From assembly GCA_947259705.1 (NCBI GenBank), contig CAMYNL010000004.1:150658-214657 (forward strand): a stretch of 64,000 bases of DNA, written 5' to 3'. The notes below the pieces were generated by a model that made no database searches, was not told the origin of the DNA, and saw only the letters and a program-made list of their open reading frames with translations. The translations under genes were made by a program, and so were the position numbers. Of the stretch, positions 11,531 to 20,876 are shown one piece after another (position 1 is the first letter of the stretch; each line of letters starts with the position of its first letter). This DNA is from an uncultured Gammaproteobacteria bacterium (GTDB taxonomy: Bacteria > Pseudomonadota > Gammaproteobacteria > Arenicellales > JAANXG01).

Positions 11531-12082
11531 ATGCGAAACCATTGCGGGCGAGTGTTGGCGCTGGTGCTGATTTTCCTCGGTGTTCCGTCGGCGTACGCGG
11601 ACGGTACGCGTGATCCGGCCAGCTACTTCTTTCACCAATCTTTCGGCGACCTGGCGGAGGAAGCGGAAACGGCGCGGGCGCAGCAGCAGGTAGGGGTCAT
11701 GATCATGTTCGAAACCGACGACTGCCCTTGGTGCAAGAGAATGAAGGAAACGGTGCTTAATCACGTGGCGGTGCAGGAATATTTCCGACGTCATTTCCGC
11801 ATGCTCATGGTCGATACCGAGGGCGATACGTTGATAACCGATTTTTCGGGAACGGAGATCGCCGAGAAGGATTTTGCCCTCAAGCACAACAGAGTGCGAG
11901 CGACGCCCGTGTTTGCATTTTTCGATCTACAGGGAAAGTTGATGACCAAGTATACGGGGGCGACTCGCGATCCCCAGGAATTTCTGTGGCTCGGGGAGTT
12001 CGTGGTGGACGGTCATTATCGGAACACGAGATTTACGAAGTACAAGCGCAAAAAGCGCGCCGCCGCGCGTAACAACTCCTGA
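11531..12082 (+). CDS. Periplasmic thioredoxin-like protein (SoxW-like)
   Basis: 183 residues. A signal peptide (about residues 1-23, ending AYA) is followed by a thioredoxin fold with C65-P-W-C68 and a cis-Pro in the RATPVFAFF segment. The very basic tail (KRKKR) is unusual. The closest match in this window is the double-domain protein at 33543-34571, with which it shares the layout ERDFA-like helix, T-P strand, F-x-D-L-x-GKL and a final DGHY segment. It likely reduces or guards disulfides or binds a thiol substrate in the periplasm. First gene of a four-gene plus-strand run with TolC, HlyD-type and acylphosphatase genes; an ATP-rich leader (11461-11520) may hold its promoter, meaning AT-rich DNA without a clear -35. 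Confidence 0.8.
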   Translation: MRNHCGRVLALVLIFLGVPSAYADGTRDPASYFFHQSFGDLAEEAETARAQQQVGVMIMFETDDCPWCKRMKETVLNHVAVQEYFRRHFRMLMVDTEGDTLITDFSGTEIAEKDFALKHNRVRATPVFAFFDLQGKLMTKYTGATRDPQEFLWLGEFVVDGHYRNTRFTKYKRKKRAAARNNS

Positions 12083-12130
12083 ACACGACATGCGCGGGTA
12101 TAGAACGATGGAGCGGTGGAACGCATAGCG

Positions 12131-13426
12131 GTGAAGATCAACCACTCGCTGTTGAAGGCGACTCCGCTTGCGGTTGCGCTATGTTCTGGCACCGCCGCCG
12201 AAGAACTGCCGAATCCCCTGTCCCTGGATACGGCGATGCATTTCGCTGAGCACGCCCATCCCGAACTCGACCTGCAGCTGGCACAAGTCGACGAGCATAT
12301 CGCACGGGTCTCCGCGGCGCGAGCCAGCTACGGACTCGATGCCCGCCTCGACGTGATCCCGCGCTTCAGCGACTTTGCCGCGGATCCGGGTCGCGATCTT
12401 GAGAACGACAGTCGGGTGAGCCTGCTGCTGCGCAAACGTTGGTATGATTTCGGGCGCACACGTTCTCTGACCGGCGCTGCGGAGGCAGAGGTCGCCGGAG
12501 AGGAAGCCTTGCTGTTGAACGTACGGCAGAAGCGGCGGCTGGACATCATGAGAAGGTTCCTCGCCGTGATTCTTGCCGACCTGAAATACCTTGCCGACGA
12601 CGAAGAGATGTCGCGGCTGTACGTGCGCTACGACAAGGCGCGCGAAAGGCAGCAGCTTGGGATGCTCGCAGATGTCGACATCCTTGAACTGGAGACAGCC
12701 TATCGGGAGGCCCTGGACATCCGCGCGGCGACCGAGGCGCAGCGGCGCTATACGCGCCTTCAGCTTGCGCTGGCCCTTGGTGTACCGGATGCGCTGCCGG
12801 CGGACCTGGTGCGTCCGCGTTTTCCGCGGCTCGAGGAGCAGACGCCGGATTATCAGACCCTGTTCGTGGAGGTGGCGGCCGGAAATCCACAGCTGATGAA
12901 CCTTCGCGCCCGGCGGGACGCGGCGAAGCTTGGTGTGGACGCGGCAAGATCCCTTCGTCATCCGGAGTTGGTGACGGAGGTCGGCGCGAACTATCTCGAA
13001 CGCAAGGTGGGCACCAGGGAGGCAGCCCGTATCGATTTGCAGCTGCGCATACCCTTGTACCAGGGGGGGATAGAACGCGCTGCGGCGGCGGAAGCCGAGG
13101 CACGGTTGCAGCAGCGTGAAGCGGAACTGCGGTCGGCGGAGTTTGTCTTGCGCCAGGAGCTGCTGCGACTGCTGCAGCAGCTGGATGTTCTGCGTATAGA
13201 GAGGCGCACCGCCAAGGGCCGCGAAGATTATCGTGACTTTGCGGTCGACAGGGCGCGTGGAATCTACGAGTTGGAGCTGGATACGAGCCTTGGGGAATCA
13301 ATGGCCAGGTTGACCGAAGCGCAATATCTTTCGGCCAAGGTCGAGTTCGAGACCGCCATGACATGGGCACGGTTGGATTCATTGATGGGAGAATTGCCGA
13401 CTTACACGAGTGGTAAACAGCAATGA
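12131..13426 (+). CDS. TolC-family outer-membrane channel protein
   Basis: 431 residues. Start placed at the GTG at 12131 with GGTGGAA about nine bases before it; a GTG at 12116 would add five residues. A signal peptide ends near GTAAE. Two coiled-coil-rich repeats follow: the first from LSLDTAMHFAEHAHPELDL, the second from NPQLMNLRARRDAAKLGV, with RIPLYQGGIERAA as the typical second-repeat hairpin. These build a trimeric outer-membrane/periplasmic tunnel. It overlaps the HlyD-like gene by four bases (ATGA). No inner-membrane pump gene is nearby, which is odd for a TolC-adaptor pair. Confidence 0.88.
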   Translation: MKINHSLLKATPLAVALCSGTAAEELPNPLSLDTAMHFAEHAHPELDLQLAQVDEHIARVSAARASYGLDARLDVIPRFSDFAADPGRDLENDSRVSLLLRKRWYDFGRTRSLTGAAEAEVAGEEALLLNVRQKRRLDIMRRFLAVILADLKYLADDEEMSRLYVRYDKARERQQLGMLADVDILELETAYREALDIRAATEAQRRYTRLQLALALGVPDALPADLVRPRFPRLEEQTPDYQTLFVEVAAGNPQLMNLRARRDAAKLGVDAARSLRHPELVTEVGANYLERKVGTREAARIDLQLRIPLYQGGIERAAAAEAEARLQQREAELRSAEFVLRQELLRLLQQLDVLRIERRTAKGREDYRDFAVDRARGIYELELDTSLGESMARLTEAQYLSAKVEFETAMTWARLDSLMGELPTYTSGKQQ

Positions 13427-14190
13427 TCAGGACAAGGTTGCTATGTTTTATGGTTCTGGCGTCCGTCGCGCTTGCCCCGCGGGCCGAATCCACGCCGGCG
13501 GTCATCGACTGGGCGCAGCGGGTGCCGCTTGGCGTCCCGGTGTCCGGCGTCGTGCAGTCCGTGGCGGTGAGGCCCGGTGATCGTGTCGCCGCCGGGGCCA
13601 GGCTGTTGAACCTGGACCCGACGCCATTTGACGCCTCATTGACCGCCGTCCGTGCGCGGCTCGAGCAGGCGGAAGCCGACTGGGCGGAGGCGGAGCGCGC
13701 CTTTCAACGGACACAGGAACTTTACGACCGAGGGGTGCTGGCTACGGTCGAACTCGATCACGCCAAGCTGGATCACACCCGGGCCCGCACTGCGCTGGAG
13801 GTCGCCAAGAGCGATGTGGCCGTTGCCCAATATCGCCTGGACAAGAGCAGCCTGGTAGCGCCATTTGCAGCCTGGGTAGTCGCCGTTGACGCGGAGCCGG
13901 GACAGGTGATTGCCAGTGCGCTGCAGCCGCCGACCCTGCTGGTTCTGGGCAGGGCGGGGCGTTACCTGGCCCAGTCCAGGGTGAGCGCGGAGGTCGCTGC
14001 GCGGTTCGCGCCCGGGACCGCGGTGCCAGTACTAGCGTCTGGTTCCCGCTACGACGGCGTGGTGCGCAGCGTCGGCCTGGAACCCGTCGCAGCGGGGAGC
14101 GGCGGAGACCCGCTGTACGTTCTGGACGTCGAGTTCGCCAGCGGCGACGTCTTACGTGTGGGCAGCTCCGCCAGCCTGGAGCTGCCATGA
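13423..14190 (+). CDS. HlyD/RND-type periplasmic adaptor protein
   Basis: 255 residues with an N-terminal signal (to about residue 22). A half lipoyl domain (VPVSGVVQSVAVRPGDRVAAGA), a long coiled-coil hairpin (residues about 65-140) and the returning lipoyl strand (SSLVAPFAAWVVAVDAEPGQVI) are visible, then a beta barrel. Such adaptors link an inner-membrane transporter to a TolC channel. It is translationally coupled to the TolC gene upstream and to acyP downstream by ATGA overlaps. The partner pump is not in the operon and must be encoded elsewhere if it exists. Confidence 0.88.
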   Translation: MIRTRLLCFMVLASVALAPRAESTPAVIDWAQRVPLGVPVSGVVQSVAVRPGDRVAAGARLLNLDPTPFDASLTAVRARLEQAEADWAEAERAFQRTQELYDRGVLATVELDHAKLDHTRARTALEVAKSDVAVAQYRLDKSSLVAPFAAWVVAVDAEPGQVIASALQPPTLLVLGRAGRYLAQSRVSAEVAARFAPGTAVPVLASGSRYDGVVRSVGLEPVAAGSGGDPLYVLDVEFASGDVLRVGSSASLELP

Positions 14191-14459
14191 GCCTTTGCAA
14201 GCATTACCTGGTTTCGGGACATGTTCAGGGGGTATTCTTCCGTGCCTGCACTCAGGAGGAGGCGCACCGGCTGGGACTGACGGGCTGGGTGCGGAACACG
14301 CCCGACGGCGCAGTCGAGCTGCTGGCCTGCGGTGACGCGGAGCCACTGCATCAGCTCAATGCGTGGCTGTGGAAGGGGCCTCCATCCGCCAAGGTGATCA
14401 AGGTTGTCAGCGAACTGGTCGAGGACGGGATTCCGCCCGAGGATTTTACCGTCCGCTAA
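14187..14459 (+). CDS. acyP: Acylphosphatase
   Basis: 90 residues, the normal family length. Hydrolyses acyl phosphates in the cytoplasm. GHVQGVFFRACTQEEA contains the phosphate-binding loop with catalytic Arg19, and WVRNTPDG the catalytic Asn37. Its ATG overlaps the adaptor stop, so it is cotranslated with an export system with which it has no obvious link. Its end overlaps the convergent transglycosylase gene by four bases. Confidence 0.93.
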   Translation: MSLCKHYLVSGHVQGVFFRACTQEEAHRLGLTGWVRNTPDGAVELLACGDAEPLHQLNAWLWKGPPSAKVIKVVSELVEDGIPPEDFTVR

Positions 14460-15043
14460 CGGTTCGCGGTCAGCGTGGACGTGCCCCACGTTCGACGCCA
14501 TGCCGCCTGTACCTTGCGGGAATAGGCGTAGCGCTGTTCGCTGCCGTTGTAGCGCGCCAGTGCGTCGCCTATGTCTCCGTCGGCGAGCCGGAGATAGTGG
14601 CGAAGAATGGTGCAGCCGTACCGCAGGTTGGTTACGGGGTGAAACAGGTTGTCCCGCGGATGGCCGATCTCCTTCTTCCAGAAGGGCATGATCTGCATCA
14701 ATCCCCGGGCCCCGGACCGGGACACGGCAAAGCGGTCGAAATCGCTCTCCACGTCGATCACCGCCAGCACCAGCGCGGGATCAAGCCTCGCGCGGCCGGC
14801 CTCGTAATGGACCTCCCGCAACAGGTTGACGCGGTAAAAGGGGTCCGGAAGCCACTTCTTCAGGCGGCCGGAATAATGCGCAAGCCACATCAGGCCATCG
14901 ATTTCGTCGGAGAACCAGGTCGGATATTCGACCGCTTCCCGCAGGGCCCGCACCAGCCGTGCATCCACTTCCTGCTCCGAGCCGGCAAACGCCGGGTTGG
15001 CGGTCAGCAGAATCAGTGCCAGAAGAATTCTTCTCGCTTGCAT
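14456..15043 (-). CDS. Lytic transglycosylase (SLT domain)
   Basis: 195 residues. Signal peptide at residues 1-20 (ANPAFA cleavage). The catalytic Glu is in AVIDVESDFDRFAVS, followed by SGARGLMQIMPFW and RYGCTILRHYL, the standard soluble lytic transglycosylase core that cleaves peptidoglycan glycan strands in the periplasm. It begins ten bases after proS on the same strand, so it is probably cotranscribed, as in some other gammaproteobacteria. Confidence 0.92.
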   Translation of the reverse strand: MQARRILLALILLTANPAFAGSEQEVDARLVRALREAVEYPTWFSDEIDGLMWLAHYSGRLKKWLPDPFYRVNLLREVHYEAGRARLDPALVLAVIDVESDFDRFAVSRSGARGLMQIMPFWKKEIGHPRDNLFHPVTNLRYGCTILRHYLRLADGDIGDALARYNGSEQRYAYSRKVQAAWRRTWGTSTLTANR

Positions 15044-15053
15044 AGCCGATGAC

Positions 15054-16784
15054 TCAGATCGTTTCCTTAAGCGCCGTCAAGGTCGCGATGACCTCGTCCA
15101 GCGGGAGTTCCCGAGCATCCGCCTGGGAACGTCCCTTGTACTCCACCGCGCCCTTGGCCAAGCCTCTTTCTCCGATCACCAGGCGGTGCGGAATGCCGAT
15201 AAGGTCCGATTCAGCGAACATCACTCCAGGGCGCTCGTTGCGATCGTCCAGCAGAACATCGAAACCGGCATCCAGTAGTGCCTTATAGACGTTTTGGGCA
15301 GCCCGTTCCACGTTTTCTGACTTATGCAGGCCGATGGGGATGATGACGACCTCGAACGGAGCGATGCTGTGCGGCCAGACTATTCCATGATCGTCGTGGT
15401 TCTGCTCGATTGCGGCGGCGACCACCCGCGATACACCGATTCCATAGCAGCCCATGGGCATGAACACCGCGTTGCCCCGCTCATCCAGGCAGGTGGCGTT
15501 CATCGCCTGGCTGTATTTAGTCCCGAGCTGAAAGATATGTCCTACCTCGATGCCACGTTTGATGGCGAGCCGGCCTTCAGGGTCGTTCTCCGGTACCTTA
15601 TCCAGCGGGCAGGGGTCACCGTCCACGACCTTGCGGATGTCGGCGACCTCCGGTTCCGGTAGGTCACGACCCCAGTTTATGCCGCGCAGATGCTTGCCGT
15701 TTTCGTTGGCGCCGCAAATGAAGTCGGCCAGCCGCGCGGCACTCTCGTCTGCGATGACCGGAATGTCCAGGCCCCTGGGACCGATGGACCCGGCCCCGCA
15801 GCCTGCAGCCGCCTCTATCTCGTCGGCGCCCACGAACTCCATGGGTTTGGCCACTTGGGGGAGTTTTTCCACCTTTACCTGGTTCAATTCGTGGTCGCCC
15901 CGCAATACCAGCGCTACTACGCCGCCCACGCCGCGCACCAGGAGCGTCTTCACGGTTTGCTGCGGATCCACCCGCAGGAAGGCGGCCACCTCCTCGATAC
16001 CGTGCTGACCGGGAGTATCCACTTCTTCCAGCGATTGGCCCGGAACGGGTCTTTGTCCGACCGGCGGCAGGGCCGGCGCCAGCTCGACGTTGGCCGCGTA
16101 TTCGTACTTCTCACAGACCGCAATGGCATCTTCGCCGGTGTCCGCCAGCACATGAAACTCGTGCGAGGTGCTGCCGCCGATGCTTCCGGTGTCCGCCAGG
16201 ACAGCACTAAACCGCAACCCTATTCGATTGAAGATCCGGGTGTAGGTTGCATACATGAGTTCATAGGTGTCCTGCAGCGATTCGTCGTCTATATGGAAGG
16301 AGTACGCGTCCTTCATCAGGAACTCACGCCCCCGCATGACTCCGAATCGTGGGCGTATCTCGTCACGGAACTTGGTCTGGATCTGGTAGAAGTTGGCAGG
16401 CAGCTGCCGATAGCTTTTGATCTCATGGCGGAGCAGCGAGGTGATGACTTCCTCGTGGGTTGGCCCCAGGCAGAACTCCCGTTGATGACGATCCCTGAAG
16501 CGCAGAAGTTCGGGGCCATAGGCGTCCCAGCGTTGTGACTCCTGCCACAGTTCCGCCGGCTGCACCGTGGGCAGCAAGACCTCTTGGGCCCCGGACCGGT
16601 TCATCTCCTCCCTGACGATGTTTTCCACCCTTCGCAATACCCGCAGACCCAGCGGCAGCCAGTCATAGATACCGGCGGCGACCTTACGGATCAGGCCCGC
16701 GCGCAGCATCAGTTGGTGACTGACGATCTCCGCGTCTGCTGGGGTCTCCTTCAAAGTGGCCAAGAGAAATCGAGAGGCAAGCAT
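15054..16784 (-). CDS. proS: Prolyl-tRNA synthetase
   Basis: 576 residues, bacterial type with the editing insertion. Start at the ATG at 16784 gives [26 protein letters not shown], matching the family start; the same frame is open far upstream but non-coding there. Motif 1 and 2 regions are seen ([38 protein letters not shown]), then the YbaK-like insertion from residue about 230 to 400, and [17 protein letters not shown] as motif 3. Attaches proline to tRNA. Followed closely by the transglycosylase gene. Confidence 0.97.
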   Translation of the reverse strand: MLASRFLLATLKETPADAEIVSHQLMLRAGLIRKVAAGIYDWLPLGLRVLRRVENIVREEMNRSGAQEVLLPTVQPAELWQESQRWDAYGPELLRFRDRHQREFCLGPTHEEVITSLLRHEIKSYRQLPANFYQIQTKFRDEIRPRFGVMRGREFLMKDAYSFHIDDESLQDTYELMYATYTRIFNRIGLRFSAVLADTGSIGGSTSHEFHVLADTGEDAIAVCEKYEYAANVELAPALPPVGQRPVPGQSLEEVDTPGQHGIEEVAAFLRVDPQQTVKTLLVRGVGGVVALVLRGDHELNQVKVEKLPQVAKPMEFVGADEIEAAAGCGAGSIGPRGLDIPVIADESAARLADFICGANENGKHLRGINWGRDLPEPEVADIRKVVDGDPCPLDKVPENDPEGRLAIKRGIEVGHIFQLGTKYSQAMNATCLDERGNAVFMPMGCYGIGVSRVVAAAIEQNHDDHGIVWPHSIAPFEVVIIPIGLHKSENVERAAQNVYKALLDAGFDVLLDDRNERPGVMFAESDLIGIPHRLVIGERGLAKGAVEYKGRSQADARELPLDEVIATLTALKETI

Positions 16785-16954
16785 GGGGTCAGCGCAGTGT
16801 TTCTTGTCGTTGGTTGTCCTATCATAACCGCAAATCGCGGCGCTCCCGAAACCCAGGCCATTAGCGACCAGGAACTCCGGGTCCGCCGCTCCATGCGGCC
16901 GGGGGCATCGGACCGTCGATCCGGCCACGTGATACCGGCATGGGGTCGCGGTCG

Positions 16955-17650
16955 TCAAGAACGCCAGGGCGGGTGCAGCCTTACGCCGCGTCGTTTGAAG
17001 AACCACACCAGCACCATGCCACCGACAAAACCACCGATATGGGCACGGAACGCAACACCGCCTTGACCAGGCTGCGCGGCGAGGGAGCTGACAAGCTGGA
17101 TCGCGAACCACAAGCCGAGCACGACGCCCGCGCGCAGCTGCATAGAGTGAAGCAGGAAGCCAAGCGGGACGACCACCAGGATCCTGGCATGCGGGTGCAA
17201 GAACCAGTATGCCCCCAGTACGCCCGAGATGGCGCCACTGGCGCCCACCATGGGTATTTGCGAGCCCGGTTCGGGCAGCGCCTGGGCGAAAACGGCAAGC
17301 GCCCCGCAAAGGAAATAGAAGGCCAGGTAACGCGGGTGTCCCATCGCATCTTCGACATTGTTGCCGAATATCCACAGGTAAAGCATGTTGCCGATCAGGT
17401 GCATCCAGCCGCCGTGCAGGAACATCGACGTTAAGATGGTGGCGCCGGGGGGTATCCAGCGCAGTTCATCGGGAAGCTGCGCATCCCCCAGCAGTACCAC
17501 GGGAATGACACCTAGCGCGTAGATGATGGCCTGCTGGGCTTGCGGGTGTTGCGAGACCTGCCACAGGAAGGTGACAACGCAGGCGGCAATCAGTGCCACG
17601 GTAACGAGCGGCATGCGCTGGGTGGGAATATTGTCGTGTATCGGGATCAA
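16955..17650 (-). CDS. Rhomboid family intramembrane serine protease
   Basis: About 231 residues with six or seven membrane helices. The catalytic Ser is in [16 protein letters not shown] and the catalytic His in [30 protein letters not shown] is the usual loop-1 region. I chose the TTG at 17650, since GGGAGG lies ten bases before it and family members start with IPxHD; a GTG at 17668 would add six residues. It cleaves substrates within the inner membrane; the target is unknown. Divergent from the methyltransferase gene. Confidence 0.88.
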   Translation of the reverse strand: MIPIHDNIPTQRMPLVTVALIAACVVTFLWQVSQHPQAQQAIIYALGVIPVVLLGDAQLPDELRWIPPGATILTSMFLHGGWMHLIGNMLYLWIFGNNVEDAMGHPRYLAFYFLCGALAVFAQALPEPGSQIPMVGASGAISGVLGAYWFLHPHARILVVVPLGFLLHSMQLRAGVVLGLWFAIQLVSSLAAQPGQGGVAFRAHIGGFVGGMVLVWFFKRRGVRLHPPWRS

Positions 17651-17859
17651 CCTGGCGCGACCTCCCACAGTGCGGCGAATCGGAACACAGTATACTCATT
17701 CCTCGACCGTCGCACGCCGCGCCCTGCCGCAGTCTTGCCGGCGGGGAACGGCACGCCGGGACTAGTTTCATGGCGTGGACGCATTCACGCATGTTGCCCG
17801 TGTGACGCGCGATCCGGCCGTCCGAGCGGCGGGCGTTCAAAGAAGAGAGATTCTGCGGT

Positions 17860-18618
17860 TTGAGCAAGAGCGACTGGAGTGCGGATGCCTATAGCAGGCA
17901 CGCCCGGTTCGTGTCCGAGCTGGGCGCGCCGGTTGTCGCCCTGCTGGATCCGCAGCCGGGTGAGCGCATACTGGACGTCGGTTGCGGCGACGGTGTGTTG
18001 ACACGTGAGTTGATGGAGCGAGGCTGTACGGCCGTGGGCATTGACTCCAGCCCCAGCATGGTCAGGGCGGCGCGCGAGCGGGGTGTTGATGCCCGCTTGC
18101 TGGACGCCGGGTCGCTGGCGTTTGTGTCCTGCTTTGACGCGGTGTTCAGCAATGCGGCACTGCACTGGATGAAGGATGCCGACGCGGTGATCAACGGTGT
18201 GGCAAGAGCGTTGAAACCGGGGGGTCGCTTCGTCGCCGAGATGGGAGGGTGCGGCAACGTGGCCGCGTTGCGCCGGGCGCTGCGCGAGCACCTGCCCCGG
18301 TTCGGCATTGACGCGGTGGCTATCGATCCGTGGTATTTTCCGGACGTAGAAGAATATGCCAGCCGCCTGCGCGCTGGTGGATTTGCTGTCCGGTGGATCG
18401 GACTCCTCCCGCGGCCCACCCGACTTCCCACCGGGGTCAGCGGATGGATCACCGCCATCGCCCGCCCTTTCCTGGCCCCGCTGAGCGGCGTACAACGCCG
18501 GCAGCTGCTCGCTGCGATGGAGCGGGAGCTGGCCCCGGTGTTGAGTAACAACGAAAACGAACTGTATGCGGACTATGTGCGGCTGCGGTTTCTTGCCGTC
18601 AAGTCACCTGAATCCTGA
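17860..18618 (+). CDS. SAM-dependent methyltransferase (class I)
   Basis: 252 residues. The SAM-binding loop is LDVGCGDGVLT near residue 38, followed by GIDSSPSMV, FDAVFSNAALHWM and LKPGGRFVAEMGG, a pattern close to trans-aconitate methyltransferase and BioC-like enzymes. Start is a TTG in a weak context; no earlier in-frame ATG is available. Substrate not known. Ends four bases before the convergent DUF6231-like gene. Confidence 0.85.
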   Translation: MSKSDWSADAYSRHARFVSELGAPVVALLDPQPGERILDVGCGDGVLTRELMERGCTAVGIDSSPSMVRAARERGVDARLLDAGSLAFVSCFDAVFSNAALHWMKDADAVINGVARALKPGGRFVAEMGGCGNVAALRRALREHLPRFGIDAVAIDPWYFPDVEEYASRLRAGGFAVRWIGLLPRPTRLPTGVSGWITAIARPFLAPLSGVQRRQLLAAMERELAPVLSNNENELYADYVRLRFLAVKSPES

Positions 18619-18622
18619 GGGT

Positions 18623-19138
18623 CTACCATCGATACTTGTTCCACAACTCAGGATTGGCCCAGTTGCGTGGGTTCAGCCAGTCAGGCGTATTCTTGTAGCT
18701 GGCAATATCGTACTTGTACAGCTGCAGGATCCCCCGGTCGGTTTGGTAGTCGTTTACCAGCTTCATGCCATAGGACAGGAGATCGGCACTTCTCCAGTGG
18801 CTGACCCGGCCTTCCCACCCATCCCCGATCGGCACCAGCGCACAGAACCTTGACGTATGCAGGTCACGCAGACGGGCGATCAGCTGGCCGGCATGCCGCT
18901 TGTCGAGAAATTCCAGGGTGTCGACTACGATACCGGCGTCAAACCGACCCAGTTTGGGGATGGCTTCGAGCGCCTGATCGCGGTGCACGAACTCCACACG
19001 ACACGGCCGGCCAAGCAGCCTCCGTTGGGCCAGGTAGTCGCCCAGAATATTGTCCGCGGTCGTACTGACCAGCAGCACAGAATCTGGCCGGGACTCGCTG
19101 ATGAGGGTCTCGATATCGAACCAGAACTGGGGACTCAT
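18623..19138 (-). CDS. DUF6231-like conserved protein
   Basis: 171 residues, no signal or membrane helix. The order of a hydrophobic strand (SVLLVST), FDAGIVVDTLEFLDKR, CALVPIGDGWEGRV and an aromatic, Trp/Pro/Asn-rich end (DWLNPRNWANPELWNKYRW) resembles a small conserved family I recall as DUF6231. The alternating strands and helices look like a shortened Rossmann-type fold, perhaps a methyltransferase relative lacking the SAM motif; this is inference. Function unknown. It follows the ROK kinase on the same strand after about 135 bases. Confidence 0.65.
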   Translation of the reverse strand: MSPQFWFDIETLISESRPDSVLLVSTTADNILGDYLAQRRLLGRPCRVEFVHRDQALEAIPKLGRFDAGIVVDTLEFLDKRHAGQLIARLRDLHTSRFCALVPIGDGWEGRVSHWRSADLLSYGMKLVNDYQTDRGILQLYKYDIASYKNTPDWLNPRNWANPELWNKYRW

Positions 19139-19273
19139 GCTCGCCCGGACCCCGGTGGTCGCAACCGTGCACGGGCGGAGGAACGCTGGCGAGGCCTGAA
19201 GCCGGGGAACCGGAGGCGCGCCGCAGTTTGCCGTGATGCGGGACGCCTGTTCATACAGCCGTGGGCACGGTGT

Positions 19274-20170
19274 TCAGTCGCCACGGCCCGGCCAAAGGCG
19301 CGCTGCCCCGCGCACGCCCGAACTGTCTCCGTGGCAGTGACGCAGTATCGGGGTCCGCAGCTCAGCGTTGAACAGGTGTTTCGATACTTGTTCACGGCCC
19401 TCACCGTAGAGACGGTCGATGTTTGACAGCCCGCCGCCAAGCACCACCGCATCGGGATCGAGGATGTTGATGACCATCGCCAGTGCGCGCCCGAAGGCCG
19501 CCAGGAATTGTTGCACGGCGAGTTCGGCGGCAGCATCCGCCTGCAGGGCCTGCTGCACCACCTCGCGGGCGTCGGCATCCGCGGTGCCTTTAGCGGCTCG
19601 GTAATTCTGCACAAGCCCGGGGCCGGAAAGATAAGTCTCGACGCAGCCGCGTTTGCCGCAGTAACACGTTCGACCATCCTGTACCAGTGTATTGTGGCCC
19701 CACTCCCCGGCAATATGATGGGTTCCGGCGTGGATTTGCCCGCTGCATACGATGCCGCCCCCCACGCCGGTGCCCATGATGACACCGAACACCACACCGT
19801 AACCCTGGGCCGCACCGTCCATGGCCTCGGACAGTGCAAAACAGTTGGCGTCATTCTCCAGCCGTATCGTGCGCTCCAACATGTGTTCCAGATCGCGCTG
19901 CAGGGGCTGCCCGTTCATGCAGACGGTATTGGAGTTCTTCAGCAGGCCGGTGTCACGCGACAAAGCGCCCGGCGTACCCATGCCTACCAGGCATTGCTGG
20001 CCGACGCCTGTCTCCAATGAATGGATGAGGTCGACGACGGCGGAAAGTATGGACGGATATCCCTCCGCTGCGGGAGTCGGCCGCCGTTCGCGCATCAGTT
20101 CCCGCCCGTTCGGGTCCATGACCATGCCCTCGATCTTGGTGCCGCCAAGATCAATGCCTATGCGCATCAT
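19274..20170 (-). CDS. mak: ROK-family sugar kinase, fructokinase (Mak)-like
   Basis: 298 residues. The ATP phosphate loop is IGIDLGGTKIE at the N-terminus; the zinc-binding ROK signature CYCGKRGCVE sits about residue 165 and EWGHNTL and LENDANCFALSEA hold the catalytic Asp. NILDPDAVVLGGGLSN and HGDSSGVRGAARLWP at the end agree better with E. coli Mak fructokinase than with NagK, as far as I remember these sequences. It phosphorylates a hexose with ATP in the cytoplasm. Two successive ATGs begin it; the stop of the upstream amidotransferase gene overlaps by four bases. Confidence 0.8.
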   Translation of the reverse strand: MMRIGIDLGGTKIEGMVMDPNGRELMRERRPTPAAEGYPSILSAVVDLIHSLETGVGQQCLVGMGTPGALSRDTGLLKNSNTVCMNGQPLQRDLEHMLERTIRLENDANCFALSEAMDGAAQGYGVVFGVIMGTGVGGGIVCSGQIHAGTHHIAGEWGHNTLVQDGRTCYCGKRGCVETYLSGPGLVQNYRAAKGTADADAREVVQQALQADAAAELAVQQFLAAFGRALAMVINILDPDAVVLGGGLSNIDRLYGEGREQVSKHLFNAELRTPILRHCHGDSSGVRGAARLWPGRGD

Positions 20171-20868
20171 GGGGATCCTTTAAGCCACGCCGAGTAGATC
20201 TGGTCAGCAATGTAATGCAATGCTGCGATGCGCGGACCCAGCTTACGGGTCATCTCGGATCTGCTCTGGACAGTTTCCGATGGCTCATACAGTTCGTCGG
20301 CATAGATGTCGGCCCACTGGTTAACCATCTCCGGGAGCATCTCAACATGGAACTGAATGGCGAGGCTGCGGTCCAGTCGGAATCCCTGGTTCTCGCAGTG
20401 TTCGCTGTAGAACAAGGGCACGGCGTCGCGCGGCGGGGAGAGGGCCTCGCCATGCCAGTGAAAAGCCTCGAAGCGTTGCGGCAGGGCCCTGCACCAGGCA
20501 GGCTGGCGCGGATGCTGCAAGGTGTTGACGGGCAGCCAGCCGATCTCCGGCACCGGACCGGCCCGAACCTCACCGCCCAGCGCCCTGGCGATGAGTTGTG
20601 CGCCCAGGCAATGACCAAGTACCGGCGTTGAACGCCGATGCGCCGCGCGGATCAGTTCCATGCTGTCTTCGATCCAGGGTAGATCATCGTTGACGCTCAT
20701 GGGGCCGCCCATGAACACCAGTCCGGCAGCACGGTCTATACTAGCGGGAAGGGTGTCCCCCTGGTCGATGCAGATCGTGCGCCAGGCGATGTCCCGGTCA
20801 CGCAGATAGTGCGCCAGGTAGCCCGGACCTTCACAGGCGACATGGCGGAATATCAGGATTTCAGTCAT
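20167..20868 (-). CDS. Class I glutamine amidotransferase-like protein
   Basis: About 233 residues from the ATG at 20868. The nucleophile elbow GHCLGAQLIARALGG carries the catalytic Cys and AIQFHVEMLPEM the catalytic His and Glu; MGGPMSVND is the oxyanion region. It resembles stand-alone GMP-synthase-like amidotransferases (YfeJ/GuaA domain) which may act on gamma-glutamyl compounds. An upstream ATG at 20907 would overlap the divergent retropepsin gene, so I prefer the shorter form. Coupled to the sugar kinase by a four-base overlap. Substrate unknown. Confidence 0.83.
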   Translation of the reverse strand: MTEILIFRHVACEGPGYLAHYLRDRDIAWRTICIDQGDTLPASIDRAAGLVFMGGPMSVNDDLPWIEDSMELIRAAHRRSTPVLGHCLGAQLIARALGGEVRAGPVPEIGWLPVNTLQHPRQPAWCRALPQRFEAFHWHGEALSPPRDAVPLFYSEHCENQGFRLDRSLAIQFHVEMLPEMVNQWADIYADELYEPSETVQSRSEMTRKLGPRIAALHYIADQIYSAWLKGSP

Positions 20869-20876
20869 CAGCAGAT

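Noticed and set aside
12546-13505. Minus-strand frame opposite the TolC gene
   Set aside because: Pro/Arg-rich shadow with no recognisable domain, spanning the two coupled genes of the export operon.
16785-17375. N-terminal extension of the proS frame
   Set aside because: It is antisense to nothing conserved but overlaps the rhomboid gene in another frame and lacks family matches; the ATG at 16784 gives the normal ProS start.
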